Part shown: positions 7,916-13,374 of the stretch, in pieces
How the letters are laid out: the number at the start of each line of letters is the position of its first letter
Numbering within the stretch: position 1 is the first letter of the stretch
Source of the DNA: Actinomycetota bacterium
GTDB lineage: Bacteria > Actinomycetota > Actinomycetes > S36-B12 > UBA5976
NCBI GenBank assembly: GCA_947486505.1
Contig: CANKTT010000035.1
Span: forward strand, 1-13,374
DNA: 13,374 nucleotides
Reading direction: 5' to 3'
Translations under genes and position numbers: made by a program
The notes under the pieces: model-generated
The model's input: the letters and a program-made list of their open reading frames with translations, nothing else
Databases searched by the model: none
What the model was told of the DNA's origin: nothing

Positions 7916-7944
7916 TTGACCCACGAGCGTAGTCTGCGTATTGT
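7916..7944 (+). promoter_or_regulatory. Candidate sigma70-type promoter of the SDR-GntR-FMO-SDR operon
   Basis: TTGACC (7916-7921) and TATTGT (7939-7944) are separated by an optimal 17 bases, matching five of six and four of six consensus positions. Transcription would start around 7950, in front of an AGGAG ribosome binding site (7971-7975) five bases from the ATG at 7981. It lies in the 168-base region between yajQ and the operon; I could not identify a clear promoter for yajQ on the other strand. Confidence 0.6.
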
Positions 7945-7956
7945 TCAGAATTGTAG

Positions 7957-7968
7957 ATTGTTGACAAT
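7957..7968. promoter_or_regulatory. Candidate operator for the GntR/FCD regulator
   Basis: ATTGT-TG-ACAAT is a perfect inverted repeat of five-base arms with a two-base centre, in the style of FadR-subfamily GntR sites (T-GT...AC-A). It lies just downstream of the proposed -10 box, near the expected transcript start, where a bound protein would repress. Two further direct copies of ATTGT occur at 7940-7944 and 7950-7954. The regulator encoded at 8679-9410 is the obvious candidate to bind here. Confidence 0.55.
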
Positions 7969-7980
7969 TTAGGAGTATTC

Positions 7981-8682
7981 ATGGGAACTGCAGTAATAAC
8001 AGGTGCTGGCAGTGGAATGGGTCGAGCTACGGCTGAGCTGTACCTCGAGCGGGACTGGCAAGTGATAGCCGTCGATGTTTCCGATAACCCTGGAATTGAA
8101 TCTGCAAACTTGCATTGGGTTAAGGCCGATGTGCGAAACCGAGAATCACTCGAAGCCGCTTTAGCTCCAGCAATTACCGCAGCTGGCGGCCAGATTGATG
8201 CAGTGGCAAACATCGCAGGCGTTTTTCCGCCAACAACGCTCGAAACATTCACTGAAGAAAATTTCCGTCTTATTTTTGATGTGAATGTACTTGGGGTCCT
8301 GAATGTAACTGCAGCTAGTGTCCCTCACATGAAACCTGGGTCTGCAGTAGTAAATTTCGCATCGGTTGATGGCTTCACAGTCTCACGCGGACAACTTTTA
8401 TATGGCGCTTCGAAGTCAGCCGTCATCATGATCACTAAATCTCTTGCACTTGAACTTGCACCAAAAGGTATTCGCGTTAATGGAATCGCACCTGGCTGGG
8501 TAGCTACGCCAGGAAATGCTGCAACTGGGCGCATGGAGGAAGCAGCCAAGTCAATTCCAATTGGTCGCGTAGCTCAGCCATCAGAAATTGCTGAGTGGGT
8601 GTGGTTGCTTTCCGATCCAACTAAGGCTGGGTTCGTAGATGGAGAAACCATCGTGATTTCTGGCGCGGATGTAATGAGATGA
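7981..8682 (+). CDS. Short-chain dehydrogenase/reductase (SDR), first gene of the operon
   Basis: This is a classical SDR oxidoreductase that would interconvert an alcohol and a ketone with a nicotinamide cofactor. It has 233 residues, at the short end of the family. The cofactor motif TGAGSGMG is at residues 7-14, and Asp32 at the end of the second strand favours NAD over NADP. NIAG (77-80) replaces the usual NNAG, and the catalytic set is Asn102, Ser128, Tyr141 and Lys145 (YGASK). APGWVATP matches the family's PG motif. The start ATG has AGGAG five bases away at the right distance and begins directly at the fold's first strand. It overlaps the GntR gene by ATGA. The substrate cannot be read from the sequence. 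Confidence 0.9.
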   Translation: MGTAVITGAGSGMGRATAELYLERDWQVIAVDVSDNPGIESANLHWVKADVRNRESLEAALAPAITAAGGQIDAVANIAGVFPPTTLETFTEENFRLIFDVNVLGVLNVTAASVPHMKPGSAVVNFASVDGFTVSRGQLLYGASKSAVIMITKSLALELAPKGIRVNGIAPGWVATPGNAATGRMEEAAKSIPIGRVAQPSEIAEWVWLLSDPTKAGFVDGETIVISGADVMR

Positions 8683-9410
8683 CATTTCAAGCCTTAGAAA
8701 GCCAGAGCACAGCAGAGCTCCTTGCTGAACAAATCCGAGATGCAATTTTGGTGGGCAAACTTCACCCTGGGGATCGGTTAATCGAACAAGAGCTATCCGA
8801 ATCTTTCAAAACTTCGCGTGGTCCAATTCGCGAAGCTATAAGAATTTTGGCAACTGAGGGCCTAGTGGAGCATCGAAAAAATCGCGGTGCCATCGTTTCG
8901 GCGCCGAATTTTGATGACGTACTTGAGGTTTATGCGATGCGAATGTCAATGGGTTCAATCGCGGTAACGCATGCATCTCAATTGAGTTTGGAATCCGAAC
9001 TGGATCTGCAAAAAGTCACTAAGAAATTGGAAGCAATGCGGACTGCTGTGGGCGGAAATGCAAATCGTATGATTTCACTCGATTTAGACTTTCAGTCAGC
9101 TCTAATTGCATTGGGCGCCTTACCTCGGATTACCGAAATGTTTGAGCACACTGCAGTGGACATTGGTGTCTTTGTTCGATTCTTGGGAATTAAATACGAC
9201 GACTCAGATCATAAAGCACTGATTTCAAGACATGAAAAGTTGCTAAAGGCAATAAAAGTAGGAAACGCCAGCCAAGCAATTGAAATCTGGAATGGCCACA
9301 TTCAGACCTCAGTTCGAGAGTTTATGAAGCCGTTTAGTGAAGTTGAAATAAATGAACTATTTGAAAGACCTTTAATGAATAACTTATTCGAAATGGAGAA
9401 TGTGCGATGA
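8679..9410 (+). CDS. GntR family transcriptional regulator, FCD (FadR-like) subgroup
   Basis: This is a DNA-binding regulator, probably a ligand-released repressor of its own operon. It has 243 residues. The winged helix-turn-helix spans about 10-75, with LHPGDRLIEQELSESF, then TSRGPIREAIRILATEGLVE containing the recognition helix, and the wing NRGAIVS. The rest is the all-helical FCD sensor domain. Its metal-site ligands are Asp135, His185 and His207, with the 22-residue spacing of the last two kept. The position expected to hold the first His of DxxFH is Gln139 instead, so metal binding may be weakened or replaced. The ATG overlaps the SDR stop and the 3' end overlaps the monooxygenase gene, both by ATGA, so regulator and enzymes are coupled. 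The inverted repeat at 7957-7968 is its likely site. Confidence 0.9.
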   Translation: MTFQALESQSTAELLAEQIRDAILVGKLHPGDRLIEQELSESFKTSRGPIREAIRILATEGLVEHRKNRGAIVSAPNFDDVLEVYAMRMSMGSIAVTHASQLSLESELDLQKVTKKLEAMRTAVGGNANRMISLDLDFQSALIALGALPRITEMFEHTAVDIGVFVRFLGIKYDDSDHKALISRHEKLLKAIKVGNASQAIEIWNGHIQTSVREFMKPFSEVEINELFERPLMNNLFEMENVR

Positions 9411-10693
9411 GTAAGTACTGTGTGATTGGCGCTGGCCCAGCTGGCTTAGCTTCTATGAAAACTCTGGTTGATGCTGGCCTTGAATTCGACTGCTTTGAAC
9501 GTACTCAAGCAGTGGGTGGACACTGGAACACCGACTACGAAGCATTGCACCTAATTACATCGAGCAAGGTAACTGGTTATGACGGCCATCCAATGCCCGA
9601 AGATTGGCCAATCTTTCCAAGTCGCAAATTGATGCTGAAGTACTTCGAAGACTTCGCTGAAGAGTTTGATTTAAGAAAGTATGTAACGTTTGGTGTTTCG
9701 GTTGATCGAGTAGAACCATTACCAACCGATGGACCGACCGGGTCAGCCGGTTGGAGCGTAACTACCAGTGATGGCAAGACCAATAACTACGACGGTGTAT
9801 TCGTAGCCAACGGTCACTTGTGGGATGAAAAGCGACCAGAATTCCCAGGTGAATTTACTGGCAAGACAGTTCACTCCGGAAGTTACACAAACACTAAAGA
9901 TATCGACGGCACTCGCGTACTAGTAATTGGCTCTGGTAACTCAGGCTGTGACTTGGCAGTTGATGCAGCGCAAAATCATTTCGAGACTGACATCGTGATT
10001 CGTCGTGGCCATTTCTTCCAACCTAAAACTTTCTTTGGCGTGCCGCGTGCCGAACTGGGCTGGATGCAGGATTTCACATTTGAAGAACAAGACTTAATAG
10101 CTCGTCTCATGATTCGACTTTCAGTTGGCACTCATGAGAACTATCCAGGTATGCCGGCCCCTGACCACCGCACACTGGCTGATGGTCCTCCGGTAGTGAA
10201 TCAGCTTTTGCTGTATTGGATTCATCATGGACGCATTGCGGTTAAACCAGGTATCGAAAGATTTGATGGCAAGACAGTTCACTTCAGTGACGGTACCGCT
10301 AAGGAATACGACACAATTTTGTACGCAACTGGTTTTCACGCCTCACTTCCGTTTTTGTCGGAGGAGTACCTGGAACGAAAAGAGGGCGTTCCACTTCGAG
10401 TTGGAGCAGCAATAGTTCCATTAGGTCTTGAGAAGTTTTACTTGATAGGAATGATCGGTGCACGAGGACCACAACCTCCTATCTATTTGATTCAGGCAAA
10501 GATTGCTCTTGAAATGGTTCGCCTCCATGAACAAGCTGGCGGATACCGAAGTATTGCTGGACCGCTTGAAAAGCTGCAAGAAAAGGAATGGCGCATCGAC
10601 ATCTTGCGTCCAATTTGGCTCGATCAAGTTGAGCACACAAAAACAGCTTTGAGCATTATGGCCGAAGTTAAGCCGGAAACCATTTCGTCATGA
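9407..10693 (+). CDS. Flavin-containing monooxygenase (class B FMO type)
   Basis: This is an FAD- and NADPH-dependent monooxygenase that would insert one oxygen atom at a nitrogen, sulfur or carbonyl centre. It has 428 residues. The FAD motif GAGPAG is at 8-13 with Glu31 ending the second strand. The FMO fingerprint FTGKTVHSGSY lies at 150-160, the NADPH motif GSGNSG at 175-180 and the YATGF motif at 306-310. The final Tyr in the fingerprint fits FMO rather than classical Baeyer-Villiger monooxygenase (which has Trp), although some FMO-type enzymes do oxidise ketones. It is linked by ATGA overlaps to the GntR gene upstream and an SDR downstream. Flanking alcohol dehydrogenases suggest an alcohol-ketone-ester or lactone route, but this is inference; no esterase or lactonase is nearby. 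Trimethylamine oxidation is an alternative I cannot exclude. Confidence 0.88.
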   Translation: MSKYCVIGAGPAGLASMKTLVDAGLEFDCFERTQAVGGHWNTDYEALHLITSSKVTGYDGHPMPEDWPIFPSRKLMLKYFEDFAEEFDLRKYVTFGVSVDRVEPLPTDGPTGSAGWSVTTSDGKTNNYDGVFVANGHLWDEKRPEFPGEFTGKTVHSGSYTNTKDIDGTRVLVIGSGNSGCDLAVDAAQNHFETDIVIRRGHFFQPKTFFGVPRAELGWMQDFTFEEQDLIARLMIRLSVGTHENYPGMPAPDHRTLADGPPVVNQLLLYWIHHGRIAVKPGIERFDGKTVHFSDGTAKEYDTILYATGFHASLPFLSEEYLERKEGVPLRVGAAIVPLGLEKFYLIGMIGARGPQPPIYLIQAKIALEMVRLHEQAGGYRSIAGPLEKLQEKEWRIDILRPIWLDQVEHTKTALSIMAEVKPETISS

Positions 10694-11475
10694 GTGATTG
10701 GCTTGGACTGACTGGGCGAACTGCAGTCGTTACTGGTGCCGGAGGCGGGATCGGTAAAGCGGTTGCACTGGAGTTAGCTGCCAATGGCGTGCACTGCAAT
10801 GTGCTCGATAGAGCGAGTGAATTAGTAGATTTAACAGTTTCCGAAATTAATGAAATAGGTGGCCACGCAAGTGGATTCGTTTGCGACGTCACAAATGAGG
10901 ACGCAATAACTTTCGTTGCCAGTGAAATCAAGAACTGCGATGTTTTGGTAAACGCAGCTGGTTTAGTTCGACCGGGGGCTCTCGCTGATCTAAAGACTTC
11001 GGAATGGGAAGACTTACTGAAAGTGAATCTAACCGGCTACTTCTTAATGGCTCGGACATTCACACCTCACTTGGTTGCATCTGGCAATGGAGCAATGGTT
11101 CATGTGGCATCTATCTCAAGCACCAATCCTCAGGGATCAAGTGGCGCATATAGTGTCAGCAAAGCAGGAGTTGTGATCATGTCTAAACAACTCGCTTTCG
11201 AGCTTGGGAAACAAGGTGTTCGAAGCAATACCGTGAGCCCAGGTTTAGTTCGCACCCCAATGACTGAGGCGTATTACCAAGTTGGAGATGTTGCGCAAAG
11301 ACGCGACGTGGCTGTCCCAATTGGTCGAGTTGCCAAACCTAAAGATATTGCAGACATAGTTACATTTTTGGCAAGTGAACGCGCCCGTTACGTAACCGGC
11401 GCGGACATCGTTGCAGATGGCGGATTTAGTCAGACCTTGATGAGCTCAGTTCCTCGACCTGGCTTTGGGGACTAG
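10690..11475 (+). CDS. Short-chain dehydrogenase/reductase (SDR), last gene of the operon
   Basis: This is a second classical SDR, 261 residues, of the usual length. The cofactor motif TGAGGGIG is at 15-22, Asp40 suggests NAD use, and NAAG is at 88-91. The catalytic residues are Asn113, Ser141, Tyr154 and Lys158 (YSVSK), with SPGLVRTPM after them. The C-terminal YVTGADIVADGGFSQ is the typical SDR ending. It is not a close copy of the first SDR in the operon: the two share the fold and motifs but differ clearly elsewhere, so they probably act on different intermediates. It overlaps the monooxygenase stop by ATGA. It ends 36 bases before the type II NADH dehydrogenase gene, with no terminator visible in between. 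Confidence 0.91.
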   Translation: MSDWLGLTGRTAVVTGAGGGIGKAVALELAANGVHCNVLDRASELVDLTVSEINEIGGHASGFVCDVTNEDAITFVASEIKNCDVLVNAAGLVRPGALADLKTSEWEDLLKVNLTGYFLMARTFTPHLVASGNGAMVHVASISSTNPQGSSGAYSVSKAGVVIMSKQLAFELGKQGVRSNTVSPGLVRTPMTEAYYQVGDVAQRRDVAVPIGRVAKPKDIADIVTFLASERARYVTGADIVADGGFSQTLMSSVPRPGFGD

Positions 11476-11511
11476 TCTTGTATTTCTGAACCAGTCGGGA
11501 TTGAGGTCACC

Positions 11512-12735
11512 ATGGCAATGCCTAAAGTAGTAGTACTTGGTGCTGGTTTCGGCGGACTGACCGCAGCTCGAGCTTTAGACAAGCACGCTGAGGTCATATT
11601 GATTGACCGTCATAACTTTCAAACTTTCTTGCCGCTTTTGTATCAAGTTTCAACTGCTGGCTTGGCTGCAGACCACGTTGCGTATCCAATTCGTGGAGCA
11701 TTGCGGAAAACTAAAGTGCAATTTCGAATGGGTACCCCAGAAAAGATAAATGCTGCGACTAGCGAGCTGACATTAACCGACGGCCACGTAATTAAATATG
11801 ACCACCTAGTTGTTGCTCTGGGTTCGACAACTGCAGACTTTGGCATTGCAGGAGCTAAAGAAAATGCTCTAGGTATGAAGACTGTTGGCGAAGCGCTAAC
11901 GATTCGTTCTGAAGTGATGCGCTCGTATGAAGAAATGTGTCGGCAAGGCAATCAAGACAAGTTAGATATTGCAATTGTCGGTGGCGGTCCTACCGGCGTA
12001 GAGATGGCCGGTGCATTTGCTGAATTGGTACGCGGTCCACTTCGCTCAGATTATGCAGATGCGGCTAATCGGGTTCAAGTATCCATAATCGAAGCCGGCC
12101 CAAGATTGGTACCTTCTTTTTCTGAGTCGCTCTCAAGCAGGACACAAAAAGACTTAGAGAAACTGGGCGTTCAAGTTCTAACTAATACATCAGTGAAAGA
12201 AGTTTTGCCTGATTCAATCCGCACCCTTGATGGAAGGGTAATTCCAGCGGACACCACGGTATGGGCAGCTGGTGTTAAAGGTGTGCCTGCTATGGACCTG
12301 CTACATTTACCAGTCACTAGAGGACGCATTGATGTGTCAAGCACACTGCAAGTAACTGGCTACGAAAATGTTTGGGCAATCGGAGATATCGCAGGCGTGG
12401 TTGGCGCCGATGGAGTGCCCTTGCCAATGGTTGCTCCAGTTGCAATGCAACAAGGAAGATTCTTAGCAAAACAGATTCAGGCAGTAACAACTGCGCAGCC
12501 ACTTCAAAACTTTAAATATAAAGACAAGGGCTCCATGGCAACAATCGGTCGTCACAAAGCAATCGTTGAAGTTAAAAGCATTCGAATTGCTGGACCGATT
12601 GCCTGGCTAGCCTGGCTTTGGTTGCACTTGTTTTACATCCTTGGCGGCCGCAACAAAATTGGAACTATGGCGGACTGGACGTGGAACTATTTAACCTTTG
12701 ATCGTGGCAATCGACACATTATGGACTCGTTTTAA
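11512..12735 (+). CDS. ndh: Type II NADH dehydrogenase (NDH-2)
   Basis: This is a single-subunit flavoprotein on the inner face of the membrane that passes electrons from NADH to quinone without pumping protons. It has 407 residues. The FAD motif GAGFGG is at 10-15, followed by the NDH-2 hallmark NFQTFLPLLYQVSTAGL and YPIR. The second nucleotide motif GGGPTGVEMAG starts at 157, AIGD is at 289-292, and APVAMQQG follows. A hydrophobic, Trp-rich stretch at about 358-381 (WLAWLWLHLFYILGG) followed by RNKI is the usual C-terminal membrane-contact region. The ATG at 11512 has GAGG seven bases upstream; a second ATG two codons later is an alternative. It gives this organism a non-coupled NADH route in parallel with complex I. 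It could be read with the preceding operon or from its own promoter. Confidence 0.93.
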   Translation: MAMPKVVVLGAGFGGLTAARALDKHAEVILIDRHNFQTFLPLLYQVSTAGLAADHVAYPIRGALRKTKVQFRMGTPEKINAATSELTLTDGHVIKYDHLVVALGSTTADFGIAGAKENALGMKTVGEALTIRSEVMRSYEEMCRQGNQDKLDIAIVGGGPTGVEMAGAFAELVRGPLRSDYADAANRVQVSIIEAGPRLVPSFSESLSSRTQKDLEKLGVQVLTNTSVKEVLPDSIRTLDGRVIPADTTVWAAGVKGVPAMDLLHLPVTRGRIDVSSTLQVTGYENVWAIGDIAGVVGADGVPLPMVAPVAMQQGRFLAKQIQAVTTAQPLQNFKYKDKGSMATIGRHKAIVEVKSIRIAGPIAWLAWLWLHLFYILGGRNKIGTMADWTWNYLTFDRGNRHIMDSF

Positions 12736-12756
12736 CCAATTACCGATTGGCATTTT
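12736..12756 (+). terminator. Weak hairpin after ndh
   Basis: CCAAT (12736-12740) pairs with ATTGG (12746-12750) around a five-base loop, followed by CATTTT. It begins right after the ndh stop. The stem is only five pairs with moderate GC, so it is at best a weak intrinsic terminator. Confidence 0.25.
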
Positions 12757-12783
12757 CAGCCATTGAGTCGCTATCCTTACTAA

Positions 12784-12799
12784 GTTGCCTTCGGGCGAC
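12784..12799 (+). other. UUCG-tetraloop hairpin in the leader of tRNA-Tyr
   Basis: GTTGCC (12784-12789) pairs with GGCGAC (12794-12799), with one G-U pair, around the loop TTCG closed by C-G, the exceptionally stable cUUCGg arrangement. It ends four bases before the mature tRNA 5' end. It has no T-run, so it is probably a leader structure of the tRNA precursor or a 3' end element of the ndh transcript. Confidence 0.45.
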
Positions 12800-12803
12800 A
12801 AAC

Positions 12804-12887
12804 GGCAGATTGCCCGAGCGGCCAATGGGAGCGGACTGTAAATCCGTCGCGAAAGCTACAGTGGTTCGAACCCACTATCTGCCACCA
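12804..12887 (+). tRNA. tRNA-Tyr (anticodon GTA)
   Basis: This is a complete class II tRNA with encoded CCA (12885-12887). The acceptor stem GGCAGAT (12804-12810) pairs perfectly with ATCTGCC (12877-12883), and the discriminator is A12884. The anticodon stem GCGGA/TCCGT encloses the loop CTGTAAA, with anticodon GTA at 12838-12840, which reads UAU and UAC. The T arm AGTGG-TTCGAAC-CCACT is canonical, and the extended variable arm between 12848 and 12859 is expected for bacterial tRNA-Tyr. A strong terminator follows directly, so the gene is its own unit or the end of a read-through from ndh. Confidence 0.97.
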
Positions 12888-12925
12888 GAAAGCGCCAGGT
12901 TCCGACGGGGACTGGCGCTTTCTTT
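12888..12925 (+). terminator. Intrinsic terminator after tRNA-Tyr
   Basis: GAAAGCGCCAG (12888-12898) pairs perfectly with CTGGCGCTTTC (12912-12922), eleven base pairs, and three more pairs (TCC/GGA) can form inside the loop. TTT follows, then an AT-rich run. It starts on the base after the tRNA CCA. Read from the other strand, it begins one base after the stop of the convergent M20 gene, so it may serve that gene too, although no long T-run exists in that direction. Confidence 0.85.
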
Positions 12926-13374
12926 ATATTCTGCTCGATTTCGAATCGAATGAGAGTACGGTCTCAACCAAAACTTGTGCGCCGTCCGCAGCCCACTCTT
13001 GAGTGATTGCTTCATTTTCGGCATGACTAATTCCCTTGTCACACGGGATGAAAATCATCGTGGTTGGCATCACAGCGGAAAGTTGGCAAGCATCATGGCC
13101 AGCACCGGAAATCATTCGTTTTGACGTTTTGCCACAAGCAGCAGCCGCTTGCTCAACTAAGTCAACAAGTTCCTGCGTGAAGTTAATGGTTGCCGAATCA
13201 AGTTCCTGCTTGCTGGCTACTTCAACTCCGCACTTATCGGCAGTTTCTTTTAGCGCCTCATTCAACGAAGCTGTCATGACCTCAAGGACAGCAACCTCTG
13301 GATTGCGGAACTCGACCATCAATTCAACGTGACCAGGGATCACGTTGGGAGAGTTTGGTGTGACAACAATGTGA
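12924..13374 (-). CDS. M20-family Zn-dependent amidohydrolase (allantoate or N-carbamoyl amino acid hydrolase type), C-terminal part
   Basis: This is a metal-dependent amidase that would cleave ureido or carbamoyl groups in purine or pyrimidine breakdown or related amino acid metabolism. The frame is open to the right edge, leaving 149 complete codons before the TAA; the start lies outside the window. PNSPNVIPGHVELMVEFRNP is the dimerisation-domain signature of the carbamoylase/allantoate amidohydrolase group. The C-terminal SGAGHDA and the motif GISHAENEAI carry the catalytic-domain histidines and glutamate of this family. The methionine sometimes drawn at 13343 is an internal GTG and not a start, because conserved family sequence (IVVTPNS) continues upstream of it. 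Which of allantoate, beta-ureidopropionate or an N-carbamoyl amino acid is the substrate cannot be told from this half. Confidence 0.85.
   Translation of the reverse strand, partial: HIVVTPNSPNVIPGHVELMVEFRNPEVAVLEVMTASLNEALKETADKCGVEVASKQELDSATINFTQELVDLVEQAAAACGKTSKRMISGAGHDACQLSAVMPTTMIFIPCDKGISHAENEAITQEWAADGAQVLVETVLSFDSKSSRI

Noticed and set aside
7961..7966. Perfect TTGACA hexamer as a -35 box
   Set aside because: It lies only 14 bases from the ATG, so its -10 partner would fall inside the coding region; it is better explained as part of the ATTGT-TG-ACAAT repeat.
9721..9755. Inverted repeat CCAACCG/CGGTTGG within the monooxygenase gene
   Set aside because: Only seven pairs with a long spacer, no T-run and no context that suggests function; likely chance.
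12804..12887. tRNA-Leu or tRNA-Ser identity because of the extended variable arm
   Set aside because: The anticodon in the seven-base loop is GTA, which is Tyr; bacterial tRNA-Tyr also has a long variable arm.
12747..12953. 68-codon open frame over the tRNA-Tyr region
   Set aside because: It runs through the tRNA and its terminator and has no coding features.
1..13374. Insertion sequence, prophage, CRISPR array or toxin-antitoxin locus
   Set aside because: No transposase, integrase, phage or toxin-like protein, no regularly spaced repeats and no terminal inverted repeats were seen on either strand.

Overview
The window (13,374 bases) looks like chromosomal DNA of an actinobacterium of moderate GC content. 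The reasons are actinobacterial-style complex I antiporter subunits (for example, the NuoN insert between membrane segments), a long-chain polyprenyl diphosphate synthase directly after nuoN, some GTG starts and many 4-base ATGA gene overlaps. Compact, closely packed genes with modest GC would fit a small-genome planktonic lineage such as the freshwater Nanopelagicales (acI), but that placement is inference.

Region 1 (1-5108, + strand) is the distal end of the complex I operon: nuoL (5' end outside the window), nuoM and nuoN, followed by the polyprenyl diphosphate synthase that probably makes the menaquinone side chain. Together these supply the proton-pumping membrane arm and a building block of its quinone. 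Region 2 (5157-7320, + strand) holds a RarD-type transporter followed by three small overlapping genes resembling NuoB, NuoC and NuoI. They keep the iron-sulfur ligands of the complex I Q-module, but no NuoD or NuoH partner is present in the window, which makes this trio the least ordinary part of the sequence. The gene for a YajQ-type protein runs on the opposite strand and ends against the trio with no gap.

Region 3 (about 7916-11475, + strand) is a four-gene operon: a short-chain dehydrogenase, a GntR/FCD repressor-type regulator, a flavin-containing monooxygenase and a second short-chain dehydrogenase. All three junctions are ATGA overlaps. A sigma70-like promoter and an inverted repeat ATTGT-TG-ACAAT lie just upstream, suggesting an autoregulated catabolic operon for an alcohol, ketone or amine whose identity the sequence does not reveal.

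Region 4 (11512-13374) has a type II NADH dehydrogenase, which is a second, non-pumping route from NADH to quinone. It is followed by a tRNA-Tyr with encoded CCA, a strong intrinsic terminator and, on the opposite strand, the C-terminal part of an M20-family amidohydrolase (allantoate or N-carbamoyl amino acid hydrolase type) running off the right edge.

There is no sign of an insertion sequence, phage gene or CRISPR array. No gene-free stretch exceeds 300 bases; the longest is the 168-base divergent region at 7813-7980.
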